Source: VFMC01 sp963791635
GTDB taxonomy: Bacteria > Actinomycetota > Acidimicrobiia > Acidimicrobiales > Ilumatobacteraceae
Direction of reading: 5' to 3'
Assembly (NCBI GenBank): GCA_963791635.1
Contig: CAWBTC010000018.1
Coordinates: 1-64,000 of the forward strand
DNA length: 64,000 nucleotides
The position numbers and the translations under genes are program-made. Positions 17,963 through 27,095 of the stretch are shown in pieces. The notes under the pieces are model-generated. The model was not told the origin of the DNA. It searched no databases and saw only the letters and a list, made by a program, of their open reading frames with translations. Numbering within the stretch: position 1 is the stretch's first letter; each line of letters opens with the position of its first letter.

Positions 17963-19389
17963 CTACTTCCCCGATCCTTCCCGCCCGTACCGATCCTCGA
18001 ATCGGACGATGTCGTCCTCGCCGAGATAGCTGCCCGACTGCACTTCGATCATGTGCAGCGTGATTTTCCCTGGATTCTCGATGCGATGTTTCGCGCCCAC
18101 CGGGATATACGTGGACTGGTTTTCCTCGAGCAGGAACACTTCGTCGTTGCGCGTGATGCGGGCCGTGCCCGACACCACGATCCAGTGCTCCGCGCGATGA
18201 TGATGCAGCTGCAGGGACATCGACGCACCCGGCTTCACCGTCAGGCGCTTCACCTGGAAACGGTCCCCGGCATCGATGCTGTCATAGCTGCCCCAGGGCC
18301 GGAACACTTCGCGATGCAGCAGATGCTCGTCGCGCCCTTCCGCCTTGATCCGCGCCACCAGCTTCTTGACGTCCTGGACCTTGTCCTTCGGCGCCACCAG
18401 CACCGCATCCTTGGTCTCGATCACGACGTGATCCTTGAGGCCCACCGTCGCCACGAGCCGGCTGTCCGCGTGAAGATAGCAGCCGTCGGAATCCTCGCGC
18501 GATCACATCGCCATGCAGCACGTTGCGATTCGCGTCCTGCGGCACCGCATCGTGCAGGGACGACCACGACCCCACGTCCGACCAGCCCGCATCCAGCGGC
18601 ACGACCACCGCATCCGCCGTCTTCTCCATCACCGCATAGTCGATCGAATCGCTGCGACACGGCTCGAAGTGCTTCGCATCGATGCGCGTGAAATCGAGAT
18701 CCCGCGTCGCCGCCGCATAGCCCGCCGCACACACCTTCGCGATGTCCGGCGCGAACTTCTCGAGCTCCTGCAGATAGCGGCTCGCCTTGAACAGGAACAT
18801 GCCGCTGTTCCAAAGGTAGTCCCCCGCAGTCGACAAACTGCTTTGCGCGGGCTCGCGTCCGGCTTCTCGACGAACTGCGCGATCGGATAGATCGGGCCCA
18901 TGCCACCGCCGCGACGGATATAGCCATAGCCCGTCTCCGGCGGCGGAAGGCACGATGCCGAACGTGACAAGCTTGCCGGCTTCAGCCGCCGGCAACGCCG
19001 CGCTTCACCGCCGCCTGGAAGGCCGCGACATCGCGAATCACGTGGTCCGCCGGCAGCACCAGCATCAACGCGCCGTCGCCCGAGGCCGCGAGCGCCGCAT
19101 GGGCCGCCAGAGCAATGGCGGGCGCGGTATTGCGGCCCACCGGCTCGAGCACGATGGCCGAAGGCGTTGTGCCGAGCTGGCGCATCTGCTCCGCCACCAT
19201 GAAGCGGTGCGCTTCGTTGCACACCACCACCGGCGCCGCGACCGCCGGCATGCCGGCCAGACGCGCCGCAGTTTCCTGCAGCATCGTGCGGGAGCTGGTG
19301 AGGGCCAGTAGCTGCTTCGGGTGCAGCTCGCGGGACAGCGGCCAGAGCCGGGTTCCGGCGCCGCCGGAGAGGATGACTGGGGTCAGCAT
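17963..19389 (-). CDS. manC: Mannose-1-phosphate guanylyltransferase/mannose-6-phosphate isomerase (frameshifted)
   Basis: Bifunctional enzyme giving GDP-mannose. ATG at 19389 opens MLTPVILSGGAGTRLWPLSR, the nucleotidyltransferase signature; LEPVGRNTAPAIALAA and LPADHVIRD follow. The centre is broken (indels near 18,500, 18,835, 18,945 and 19,010) but gives GYIRRGG, FVEKPDA, YLWNSGMFLFKAS and VPLDAGWSDVGSW. The C-terminal cupin isomerase part is intact: REVFRPWGSYDSID, LQLHHHRAEHWIVVSGTA, ENQSTYIPVGAKHRIENPG. Partner of the phosphomannomutase at 12.3-13.7 kb. Confidence 0.92.
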
Positions 19390-19423
19390 CTCCGGATTCT
19401 AAGGGAACCAAACTAAAAGGAGG

Positions 19424-21445
19424 CTAATTCAGGCCTTGCCGTGCACGACGGGACTGCAGATCTGTGACCTTGCGCTGCTCCATCGCCAAATCACGCTTCT
19501 CCAGAGTCACCAGATCGTGGAGTTCGGCCGCCGTCTCATACTCGACTACGGCGCGCTGAAGGAGCTGCAATGCGCGCTCGCAGTCGAAACTGCGCAACGC
19601 CGACATCATCTCCTTGAGCCACGTTTCGACTTCGTCCCACGGCAGCGCGTGCTCCACCGCACGCATGATCATCGGGTGGTCCGTTCCAGAGACGTTGTTG
19701 CCGATCAGAAGCTCCTCGTAGAGTTTCTCCGCCGGGCGCAACCCCGTGTAAGCAATTTCGATGTCCCCATCCGGGTTAACGTCGTTCCTGACTGTCATGC
19801 CCATCAGGCTGACCATGCGACGCGCCAGTTCGTCGATCTTCACGGGTTTGCCCATGTCAAGCACGAACACGTCGCCACCGCGAGCCATAGAACCCGCCTG
19901 AATCACGAGCTGCGCGGCTTCAGGAATGGTCATGAAATACCGCGTCACGTCCGGGTGCGTTACCGTGATCGGACCTCCCGCCCGAATCTGCTCATAAAAA
20001 CGCGGCACTACTGACCCAGACGAAGCGAGCACGTTGCCAAAACGGACCATGCAGAAGCGCGTCTTGGCCGACCGCTGATGCAGACCCTGCAAGACGATTT
20101 CGGCGACGCGTTTGGTAGCACCCATGACGTTCGTTGGGTTGACCGCCTTGTCGGTGGAGATCAACAGGAAGGTTTCCACCTGCGCTTCAAGCGCAGCCTC
20201 CGCCGTGTTCCAAGTGGACACCACATTATTGTGGATGCCCTCGATGACGTTCTGCTCAACGATGGGTACGTGCTTGTAAGCCGCTGCGTGATAGACGGTT
20301 TGCACGCGATACGTTGTCAGTACATCCAGCACGCGATCCCGGTGGTGCGCGTTGCCAAGCAATGACACGAGTTCGACCGGATGTTTCTCCTGTGACAGGA
20401 AGGCCCGAAGTTCATGGTCAATTTGGTAGAGAGCAATCTCTGAACTTTCGTATAGAACCAGTCTCGTCGGCTGCAACCGGATGATCTGCCGACAGAGTTC
20501 TGAACCGATTGACCCACCCGCACCGGTCACCATCACAGACTTACCGCGAATGCAGGCGTCAAACAGTCGCGGATTGGGCGGCACTGGGTCCCGACCGAGA
20601 AGGTCGGCAACGTCGACTTCGCGGACCTCATTCACCCTGGCATTTCCCGCGATGATGTCCGACATGTCCGGGAGCGAGCGAACATGAAGGCCGAGTGGTT
20701 CCAGCATCGTCAGAATCTCGCGCTTGCGACGCCGTGAAGCCGTAGGTATCGCCAGCAGGACTCCCCGAACGTCGCGGTCGCTCACGAGGTTCTCGAGTGC
20801 TTCGGGGCCGAATACCTCCACCCCGTGAATCACCGTGCCGTGAAGCGACCGTTTGTCATCGATGAAGGCTACCGGCCAACATTCCCTGCCGCCCATCAGC
20901 GCAGCGCAGAGTTGCGCACCCGCATCACCGGCACCGTAGATCGCGACACGTTCCGCATTCCGCCCGGTGTACAGATTGAAAAGGTACCGCATCACCATTC
21001 TCGACGCGCCTACGTAAACGGTGGCCAGTGCCCAATAGATACCGAGCACCGAAAGATCGAGCTGGTCCGAGCCCAGATAGCGATCCACCGTGGCAAGAGC
21101 CACCACGGAAAGCGCCACTCCTGCGGCAACGGCCAGAAGGGCATTGACGCCGAAGTAGCGGACTACTGCCCGATAAAGGCCCAATCGCACGAAGATCGGA
21201 ACGGACGAGAGTATCGACGTGACCAAGAGTTCAGGGAGGTTTATAGGCCCGAAGTCCAGTCCACCCGCTTTGAGGATCAATGCTGACCATAGCGCCAATG
21301 GAACAACCAACGTATCCGAAAGCAGCATCACACCCTGCTTCACGCGCCTGGGCAAAGACAGTATCCACTGCAATGGGCCGAGGGATTGAACGACGCTGCG
21401 GGCGCGAGATGATCGCGAGGAGTCAGATTCTGGCTTGTTCATCAA
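19424..21445 (-). CDS. Polysaccharide biosynthesis protein, nucleoside-diphosphate sugar dehydratase (WbpM/CapD type)
   Basis: 673 residues, intact. Four N-terminal membrane helices (about residues 38-140), a first Rossmann-like domain with VAIYGAGDAGAQL (about 168-180), then the SDR dehydratase domain starting VMVTGAGGSIGSELCRQI (about 312-329). A YHAAAYKHVPIVEQN block and the STDKAVNPTNVMGATKR segment (in which the WbpM group has Met where other SDRs have the catalytic Tyr) are family hallmarks. Members convert UDP-GlcNAc to the 4-keto-6-deoxy sugar for O-antigen or capsule. Start at 21445 (a second ATG is next to it). Confidence 0.92.
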   Translation of the reverse strand: MMNKPESDSSRSSRARSVVQSLGPLQWILSLPRRVKQGVMLLSDTLVVPLALWSALILKAGGLDFGPINLPELLVTSILSSVPIFVRLGLYRAVVRYFGVNALLAVAAGVALSVVALATVDRYLGSDQLDLSVLGIYWALATVYVGASRMVMRYLFNLYTGRNAERVAIYGAGDAGAQLCAALMGGRECWPVAFIDDKRSLHGTVIHGVEVFGPEALENLVSDRDVRGVLLAIPTASRRRKREILTMLEPLGLHVRSLPDMSDIIAGNARVNEVREVDVADLLGRDPVPPNPRLFDACIRGKSVMVTGAGGSIGSELCRQIIRLQPTRLVLYESSEIALYQIDHELRAFLSQEKHPVELVSLLGNAHHRDRVLDVLTTYRVQTVYHAAAYKHVPIVEQNVIEGIHNNVVSTWNTAEAALEAQVETFLLISTDKAVNPTNVMGATKRVAEIVLQGLHQRSAKTRFCMVRFGNVLASSGSVVPRFYEQIRAGGPITVTHPDVTRYFMTIPEAAQLVIQAGSMARGGDVFVLDMGKPVKIDELARRMVSLMGMTVRNDVNPDGDIEIAYTGLRPAEKLYEELLIGNNVSGTDHPMIMRAVEHALPWDEVETWLKEMMSALRSFDCERALQLLQRAVVEYETAAELHDLVTLEKRDLAMEQRKVTDLQSRRARQGLN

Positions 21446-21636
21446 AGTAACTCGATCGTGCAGCTTGAGTAGAGAACCGCCGGCTCGGTGGGCAATTTAC
21501 AGTAATGTTAAATCCAGGTACGGGGATTTCGCATGACGGAGTTCGCATTCCACGGAGCACCTGTCGCGCTTTAGCGACAATCGAAACAGTCGGGACTGCT
21601 TGCGCGCGCCTGAATATCGACTTTCGGTTCGCAGTG

Positions 21637-21904
21637 CTAGATTCGCCTGCCGCCGAGAGCGAGCAGTCGTTCGTGCGCCAAGGACAGATCGGCGTACTTG
21701 CTCTGCAGCCGTGCGTTTTCAGCCTCGAGCTCCTTCAGCCTGCGAAGCTGCGAGACATCCAGACCGCCGTACTTGGCTTTCCAGTTGTCGAAAGTCGCTT
21801 CGCTGACGCCGTGTTTGCGAACCAGCCCCGCAACCTTCGCGCCAGCTTTCCCCGTGCTTCAGGACCGCGATGAACTTCTCTTCACTGAACCGGGACTTCT
21901 TCAC
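21637..21904 (-). mobile_element. IS3-family orfA remnant (frameshifted)
   Basis: MKKSRFSEEKFIAVLKHGE is the classic helix-turn-helix N-terminus of IS3-type OrfA; across indels it continues VAGLVRKHGVSEATFDNWKAKYGGLDVSQL and ends AHERLLALGG. It would be the DNA-binding subunit of the transposase. No matching orfB follows on the same strand, so the element is dead or rearranged. Confidence 0.75.
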
Positions 21905-21994
21905 AAGAGTTCTCCTGTCGGAAAACTCTACTCCCGTCTGGTCCTATTCATCATACGGTTACACCCACATCATCCGTCCCGATCACATCGCATG

Positions 21995-22186
21995 CGAGCG
22001 TGCCAAGACCGGACGCTTACCTTCATCCAGCCGGGCCGACCGCTGCAGAACGGCCTGATCGAACGCTTTAACGGGGAGCGGTAACTGTGCTTCGTGTCAA
22101 TTCGCAAACCTGGTCCGCCACGCCTCAACCAGCGACACCATTCAGTGCTGGGTTTGGCGCCGGTCGAAATCACAATCACGCGATAA
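21995..22186 (+). mobile_element. IS3-family orfB 3' fragment, opposite orientation to orfA
   Basis: Plus-strand frames give RTLTFIQPGRPLQNGLIERFNGER followed, after an indel, by LNQRHHSVLGLAPVEITITR. These are the last part of the DDE integrase core (the Glu of QNGLIERFNG is the third catalytic residue) and the C-terminal NxxRPHxALGGLTPVE-type motif. It faces the orfA fragment, so the two pieces come from a rearranged or two separate copies. Confidence 0.7.
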
Positions 22187-22212
22187 CAGTTTGTGTCTGC
22201 ACTCTCTGCCCG

Positions 22213-23355
22213 TCAGTCCGTCGCAGCGGAAACCACATCTCGGATTCTCGCCGCTGCTTCATCAATAGCCTCGCTGCGCAGTGTATGGTGCACGAGGAAC
22301 ATCAGGCTGGTTTCGCCGAGATCCCGAGCGACCGGCATTCTATCGGCTGGACCGAATCCTGCGTCCCTAAAAGCGCGTTCGAGATAAACTTCGCTGCACG
22401 AGCCCACCGTACACGGCACACCCGCAGCATTCGCCTCGGCCATAACGCATCCCTGCTCCAACCCGCCTTCAGGAAATCCGGCTCGACGAACACATAGAAG
22501 CGATAGAACGCATGACCGACATTGGCGGGGGCCACGGCGAGCGCAGGGCGCGCAAATTCCGAAACCGTCGCGCAGGCGCGCAGCGTTGCGATTGCGAGCA
22601 ACAAAACAATCTGGCAGTTTGCTCAGTTGGAGACTTCCGATTGCAGCCTGCATCTCGGTCATCCGCCAGTCTACCCAAACGTATGGGTAATCCAGCGGAA
22701 ACCCGGCGGGTGCTGCGTGCTGTAGACGGCGTCGTAGTCACGCCCAATGTCCTGTAGGCCCACGCTCGCTTCCACGCAGCTCCGGTTCCATCCAGGACAA
22801 GCATCCCACCCTCGCCTCCGGTCGTGATGATCTTGTCCTGACAGAAGCTGAAGGCGGCTGTACATGCCCGAAGCCACCGACCGGTATCCCGTTCCACGTC
22901 GCGCCATGGGCTTGGGCACAGTCCTCGATAACGGTAATTCCGTGCTTCCGCGCCCAGTCCATGATGTCGGTCATCGGGCACGGCAGCCTCCGAGGTGCAC
23001 GACAACCACCGCAAGGAGTTCGCGGTGTGCGCGCCGCCTCAAGCGTCGCGACGGTCACAACTTGGCTGTCGCAAGCGACATCCGCTATAACCGGACGGGC
23101 ACCGCGCATGACGATGCAACTGGCAGAGGCCACATACGTACGAGCCCGCGTCAATACGTCATCGCCCGGCCCAATCCCAAACGCTACGAGCGCTAGTTCC
23201 AGCGCCAATGTGCCATTTGCGACTGCGACACCATGCTTGCGTCCCGTGAACGCCGCATACTGTTCTTCGATCGTCGACCCTGCTCGCCTGTCCAATAGTT
23301 GACCTTGCCGCTGCGCAGCGTTCGAACTACCGCGTCACGGCGAGTTTATTGACCT
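22213..23355 (-). CDS. DegT/DnrJ/EryC1/StrS sugar aminotransferase (heavily frameshifted)
   Basis: PLP-dependent aminotransferase that turns a keto-sugar nucleotide into an amino sugar, fitting the dehydratase upstream. Fragments in order: VVRTLRSGKVNYWTG, STIEEQYAAFTGRKHGVAVANGT, ALVAFGIGPGDDV, GITVIEDCAQAHGATWNGIPVG, AFSFCQDKIITTGGEGGML (PLP-binding Lys in QDK), WRMTEMQAAIGSLQL, VGHAFYRFYVF and the C-terminal DLGETSLMFLVHHTL. At least eight indels. The 5' end is ill defined because another seam lies near 23,360. Confidence 0.78.
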
Positions 23356-23369
23356 GGTTTGCTGTTGCT

Positions 23370-23627
23370 TCACCGACTTCGACGATTCTCGTCGGTGACT
23401 CGCGTTCGGCCGACGCAGCAGCCGACGCTGCAGACTCTAGCCAGCGTCAGTCGAACGTTGAGCTCGACCATCGCCGCAACCATTGCCTGCGAAGAATCCT
23501 CAACCTTTGTCCCCAATCGACGTGAATTATCAGCGAACCCACGGATCGCTTCAGACGCTTTCTCGATTCTGGTCAGTGAACGTATCTTCGAGTTCGATAG
23601 TGCCTGTGAGGGACCTATGTCCATCAA
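23370..23627 (-). CDS. Possible start of a phage tail tape-measure protein
   Basis: Begins MMDIGPSQALSNSKIRSLTRIEKASEAIRGFADNSRRLGTKVEDSSQAM, an Ala/Ser-rich helical N-terminus of the sort found in tail tape-measure proteins, directly after the two tail-assembly chaperones where the tape measure is expected. Cut off near 23,370 by a seam with the aminotransferase block. Assigned mainly from position. Confidence 0.4.
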   Translation of the reverse strand: MMDIGPSQALSNSKIRSLTRIEKASEAIRGFADNSRRLGTKVEDSSQAMVAAMVELNVRLTLARVCSVGCCVGRTRVTDENRRSR

Positions 23628-23950
23628 AAGAGTCCTTATCCGAGGCCGAGTAACTCGCGCAGATCACGTTCGCGATGGCAAGTTTCTCCTGCCACGTCTG
23701 CTTCGTCGGTGCTTTGGCTTCCTGGTCGAAGTTCAAGAGAAAATCCTTCAAGCTATACGCCTTCTGTTTCTTCCCTCGGTTGACGTTCGCCAGCATCTGG
23801 ACGATCGAGGCGATACGGTAATCGGCGCGTAGTTCGTTGAAGACCGTGAACGGTTCAAGTTCGGCGAAATGCTCCCACCCGCGCAACTGTTTGGCCGTGA
23901 GGCTGTCGAGCATGCCCTCCGATGTTCACAATTCCGAGCCTCACGGCCAA
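23551..23950 (-). CDS. Phage tail assembly chaperone, lambda gpT-like
   Basis: The readable part is MLDSLTAKQLRGWEHFAELEPFTVFNELRADYRIASIVQMLANVNRGKKQKAYSLKDFL, with the pattern of the T part of siphophage tail chaperones (an LTxxQLxEWxxFxxLEPF start, then RADYRxAxIxxxLANVNRG). It lies directly after the gpG-like gene, as in lambda G/T, where a programmed frameshift joins the two. Whether that slippage occurs here cannot be told because of nearby indels. Confidence 0.6.
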
Positions 23951-23982
23951 CCAATAGGCAAAGCGGCGGCGCGGCGACCGCT

Positions 23983-24312
23983 TTAGCCGTTTTTTGCTGC
24001 GTCGTCCGCCTTGACGTTCATCCCGTTCAGCTTGAGGATCTCCTTGACGATGCGCTCGGTCTGGTGGCGCATGACGGAGCTTCGGGATGTTCTTCGGGTC
24101 ATCGGCATACCGGCGGTTCTCCGGTTGGGGCCGACAAGGCTCTTTGTGATGAGGCGCAGCCCGGCGGTCCGCTTCGCGTCGCCCTCGTTCGCCTCACTCC
24201 ACTCGATTATGTCCCCGGCGGTGACGGACCCGATGCGGACCTTCTCGCCCGGCTTGTAGCCGTCGATGAGCGCGTATTCGACGGCCTGCCCGCCAACCTC
24301 AATATCGTCCAT
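23983..24312 (-). CDS. Phage tail assembly chaperone, gpG-like (one frameshift)
   Basis: MDDIEVGGQAVEYALIDGYKPGEKVRIGSVTAGDIIEWSEANEGDAKRTAGLRLITKSLVGP, then an indel near 24,120; the other frame carries DPKNIPKLRHAP-like sequence and the end returns to ERIVKEILKLNGMNVKADDAAKNG. The size (about 110 residues), the central EWxEANEGDAKRTAGLRL block and the place before a T-like gene indicate a tail assembly chaperone that binds the tape measure. Confidence 0.6.
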   Translation of the reverse strand: MDDIEVGGQAVEYALIDGYKPGEKVRIGSVTAGDIIEWSEANEGDAKRTAGLRLITKSLVGPNRRTAGMPMTRRTSRSSVMRHQTERIVKEILKLNGMNVKADDAAKNG

Positions 24313-24339
24313 CGAGGCGTAAATCTGTCAGTTGTCTTT

Positions 24340-24465
24340 TCAGCCATTCTTCTTCTCCTCAAAGTCATAGACGGCAACGGTCTTGCCGGCGTCGTTCATG
24401 ATGTATACTTTCCCTGTCCGGATGACTTTCTCTTGCCCAAACGCGAGCTGCCCGGTGAGCTGTGC
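24340..24465 (-). pseudogene. C-terminal fragment of an unknown phage (tail?) protein
   Basis: Encodes QLTGQLAFGQEKVIRTGKVYIMNDAGKTVAVYDFEEKKNG, then stops 27 nt before the gpG-like start. Position before the tail chaperones suggests a tail tube or tail-completion protein. The N-terminal part is missing because the block ends at about 24,465. Confidence 0.45.
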
Positions 24466-25036
24466 GGTGGACATCGATCGCCTCGAAGACGACCTCCGAT
24501 CCGCTATTTCGTGGGCGTTCAAGATGTTCGTCGGCATGGCGCACGGGAGGCCGGCATCGGTGCCGCAAACATCTGACGGTGGCGGGGTTCGGGCGCCGAG
24601 CGATGATGGGTACGTGTTGGCGCCAGAGGTGATGGCCGCGTACGCAGCGCTCACGCAGGACTACTTGTCTGATCCGATCGGCAAGTGGAACCGTGATCAC
24701 GACGAGTTGATTGCTGCGCTGGACGAGCCGGGTGTCGGTCGGGTGCAGACTCGGAGTCCTTGGGGTGAGACCGATCTCGACTCGTGGTTCGCATTCGGAT
24801 TGTGGGATCCGTTGGTGCATACCTGGGATCTCGCCGAAGCTGTCGGCCAGCCGACGATGGTCGATGCCCGACTGTGCGAATTGGCACTCGTTGCTGCCGT
24901 CGATTTCGATGCGAAGCACAACCTGCGGCGGCCCGCTGTCGCGAGCGCAGCTCGTCCGCCTTCGAGACCGGATGCGTTGGGTCGTCTCTTGGAGTTCGCC
25001 GGACGAGACCTCGGATGGCGTGCCGGTCAGCAATGA
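24466..25036 (+). CDS. TIGR03086/mycothiol-type maleylpyruvate isomerase family protein, 5' truncated
   Basis: The readable part holds APEVMAAYAALTQDYLSDPIGK, RVQTRSPWGETDLDSWFAFGLWDPLVHTWDLAEAVGQPTMVD, the DinB-like helical fold shared by TIGR03086 and mycothiol-dependent isomerases; the His of LVHTWDLA is the conserved metal ligand. The N-terminal 50-60 residues are lost at the seam near 24,465, where the frame stops resembling the family. Enzymatic activity unknown. Confidence 0.68.
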
Positions 25037-25126
25037 CGCGACCGTGAATTGCATGCTTCGAGCACTGCACCAGGAAGCACCGTCGACCCGAGTGTCCCAG
25101 AACGCCGGATTGACGGCTGCAGACGG

Positions 25127-25468
25127 TCAGGTGTCCAGGGCTTTGGACCACCGGCGCGCCCAAGCGTCGAGTGGCTGAAGTGAGTCGCCGAGTTCACGGC
25201 CGAGCTTCGTGAGGTCGTAGTCGCCGCTCTCGGTCTGCACGACGAGCGATGCGTCGGTCAGGTCACGCAATCGTTCATAGAGCACGCTCGACGAGAGGCC
25301 CTCGCACGCCGCAAGCAGCGCACGGGCCCCGACGGGCCCCGCGCGCATCTCCCAGAGCACCCGCAACGTCCAACGGCGCCCGAGGAGGTCCATGGCAGCC
25401 ATCAGCGGACGGCCGGTTGTCGATCCTCGGACCGGACGGCCAGGAACAGAACGGGGGCGAGCGTTCAT
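25127..25468 (-). CDS. HxlR-family transcriptional regulator
   Basis: 113 residues. LMAAMDLLGRRWTLRVLWEMRAGPVGARALLAACEGLSSSVLYERLRDLTDASLVVQ is the complete winged helix-turn-helix of the HxlR family, ending LGDSLQPLDAWARRWSKA. I prefer the ATG at 25468; the frame stays open further upstream but into the operator region. It is divergent from the AhpD-like gene, with a perfect palindrome between them, so it probably controls that gene and itself in response to an electrophile or redox signal. Confidence 0.82.
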   Translation of the reverse strand: MNARPRSVPGRPVRGSTTGRPLMAAMDLLGRRWTLRVLWEMRAGPVGARALLAACEGLSSSVLYERLRDLTDASLVVQTESGDYDLTKLGRELGDSLQPLDAWARRWSKALDT

Positions 25469-25531
25469 GGTGACGGACTCGACAAGGGTTGTTCGACGTT
25501 TCTGATTCCGCAACGCTACCCTGCCGCTCAC

Positions 25532-25548
25532 GTTTCGATTTCCGAAAC
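25532..25548. promoter_or_regulatory. Operator candidate for the HxlR regulator
   Basis: GTTTCG-ATTTC-CGAAAC is a perfect 6-5-6 inverted repeat in the 99-bp gap between the divergent HxlR and carboxymuconolactone-decarboxylase-like genes, 20 bp before the latter's ATG. Likely the binding site of the regulator (inference from symmetry and position). Confidence 0.55.
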
Positions 25549-25567
25549 GCGATGCCGAGAGGGAACC

Positions 25568-26128
25568 ATGAGTCGAATCGAGCCCGTCCATCCGCCCTAC
25601 AACAACGGCGTCGCAGTCCGACTCGATCTGATGATGCCACCGGGTGTGCCACCGATCGGCCTGTTTCGGACGTTCGTGCAGAACCTGCCGATGGCTACGG
25701 CCATGGGCGCGTGGGGTGGCTACGAGCTCAGCAAACGACTGTCACTCACGATGAGGGACCGAGAGATCGTGATCGATCGCACCTCCGCGAGATGCCGATG
25801 TGAGTACGAGTGGGGTGTCCACATCGCCTTCTTCGCAGAGCGAGTCGGGCTGAGCCAAGCTCAGGTCAGTTCGATCACCCATGGCGACGCCACCGACGCG
25901 TGCTGGACCGACGAGCGAGACCAAGTGTTGATCGAGGCCACGGATTCCCTCCACGACCGTGCAGACCTCGACGACGAACTGTGGCAACGACTGCGAGCAC
26001 ACCTGTCCGACGAGCAGGCCCTCGATCTGTTCATGCTCGCCGGGTGGTATCACGCGATCAGCTACGCAGCCAACGGCGCACGAGTCGACACGGAGCCCGG
26101 CGCCCCGAGCTTCGCTGACTACCACTGA
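25568..26128 (+). CDS. Carboxymuconolactone decarboxylase/AhpD-like protein
   Basis: 186 residues, intact. The core SLTMRDREIVIDRTSARCRCEYEWGVHIAFFAERVGLS carries the Cys-x-Cys plus His arrangement (C..CEYEWGVH) of the alkylhydroperoxidase D/CMD fold, in which the Cys pair and His form the redox site. The EIVIDRTSARCRCEYEW stretch fits a family common in actinobacteria. Probably a cytosolic peroxide- or electrophile-handling enzyme under the divergent HxlR regulator. Confidence 0.85.
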   Translation: MSRIEPVHPPYNNGVAVRLDLMMPPGVPPIGLFRTFVQNLPMATAMGAWGGYELSKRLSLTMRDREIVIDRTSARCRCEYEWGVHIAFFAERVGLSQAQVSSITHGDATDACWTDERDQVLIEATDSLHDRADLDDELWQRLRAHLSDEQALDLFMLAGWYHAISYAANGARVDTEPGAPSFADYH

Positions 26129-26195
26129 CCGCTCGACTGCCACCTTCCGCCGGATTCTCGGCCCACGTCCTGTGGCGTGCAGTTGTCAAGAAGCT

Positions 26196-27044
26196 TCAGT
26201 TGATGAGTGACGCCGGGACTGCGATTTGGGCGTAGACGCTCTCCAGGTCGCCGTGGTCGGGATCCGCCGTCGCGGCGGCGAGATCGTCGATCAGCAGATC
26301 GAACTCAGGACCCGTCGCGTTGTCGTACGAGTCCTGCATCGGACCCCACTCGTCCCACGGAAGCATCTCGATCTTGCGAGCAAGGCTCGCCAGATCGCGC
26401 ATCGCGTTGCCGCGGATCTCTCCGACGCCCCAGTTCTCGGTCCCAAACACACCGAAGTCGATCGGGTCGTGCGCCCCGGAGCGGACGAGCTGCCATGCCT
26501 CGCCCGCGGTGAGGAACTCGCCGTCACGAAGATCGTCGGTCCTCGCTCGCGTCGGGGTCTCCAGGCCCAGGTACTCCGGGTCGATCCGGATCCAGCGCCC
26601 TTGCTCGCCGGACCAAAACTCGACGATCCAGTGGTCAACCTTCTTCGGCGGGACGAAGTACGTCGCGAATCCGCACCGCGCTCGCGCCGGCACGGCGGCC
26701 GCACGAAGGAACGCCGTCGCCAACGTGGCGAAGTGCCGGCAGGTGCCGACGACCCGCCGGTCGGTCGGACGCGTCTCGCCGAGCGGCGTTGCGGCATCGA
26801 GCTCCAGCACGCGGGCGAACAACACGGTCGACGGGCGTGTGTTCCGTTCCGTCAATCGCTGCTCGCTCAATCCGGCACCGCCCGCATCGCCTGGCGCCAC
26901 GAGGAGGCGTTGGGCCACGAGGCACAGATCGGCTGGGCCCAGCTGGAGGTCGCGAATCATGTTCGCCTGCTCGACGGTCAGCTGCGTGAACGGCCCCGGC
27001 GCAGCGAAGAAGTCGAGTTCCACGAGCGTCACCGTACAACGCAC
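26196..27044 (-). CDS. Transglutaminase-like domain protein
   Basis: 282 residues, intact. The catalytic region reads RRVVGTCRHFATLATAFLRAAAVPARARCGFATYF with the nucleophile Cys, then KVDHWIVEFWSGEQGRWIRIDPEY with the His and Asp, completing the papain-like Cys-His-Asp triad. Bacterial members are usually proteases or amidases, not cross-linkers. No signal peptide, so cytoplasmic. The start at 27044 is plausible; a later GTG is possible. Divergent from the GNAT gene. Confidence 0.82.
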   Translation of the reverse strand: MRCTVTLVELDFFAAPGPFTQLTVEQANMIRDLQLGPADLCLVAQRLLVAPGDAGGAGLSEQRLTERNTRPSTVLFARVLELDAATPLGETRPTDRRVVGTCRHFATLATAFLRAAAVPARARCGFATYFVPPKKVDHWIVEFWSGEQGRWIRIDPEYLGLETPTRARTDDLRDGEFLTAGEAWQLVRSGAHDPIDFGVFGTENWGVGEIRGNAMRDLASLARKIEMLPWDEWGPMQDSYDNATGPEFDLLIDDLAAATADPDHGDLESVYAQIAVPASLIN

Positions 27045-27095
27045 CCGGATCCGGCCTGGCAGCCCTCAACCGCCGACCTCGCGTACGGTTCACCT

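Noticed and set aside
12331..24465. Genomic island transferred from a proteobacterium into an actinobacterium
   Set aside because: Genes are cut at all seams and the flanks themselves belong to two different actinobacterial types; a chimeric contig is more likely.
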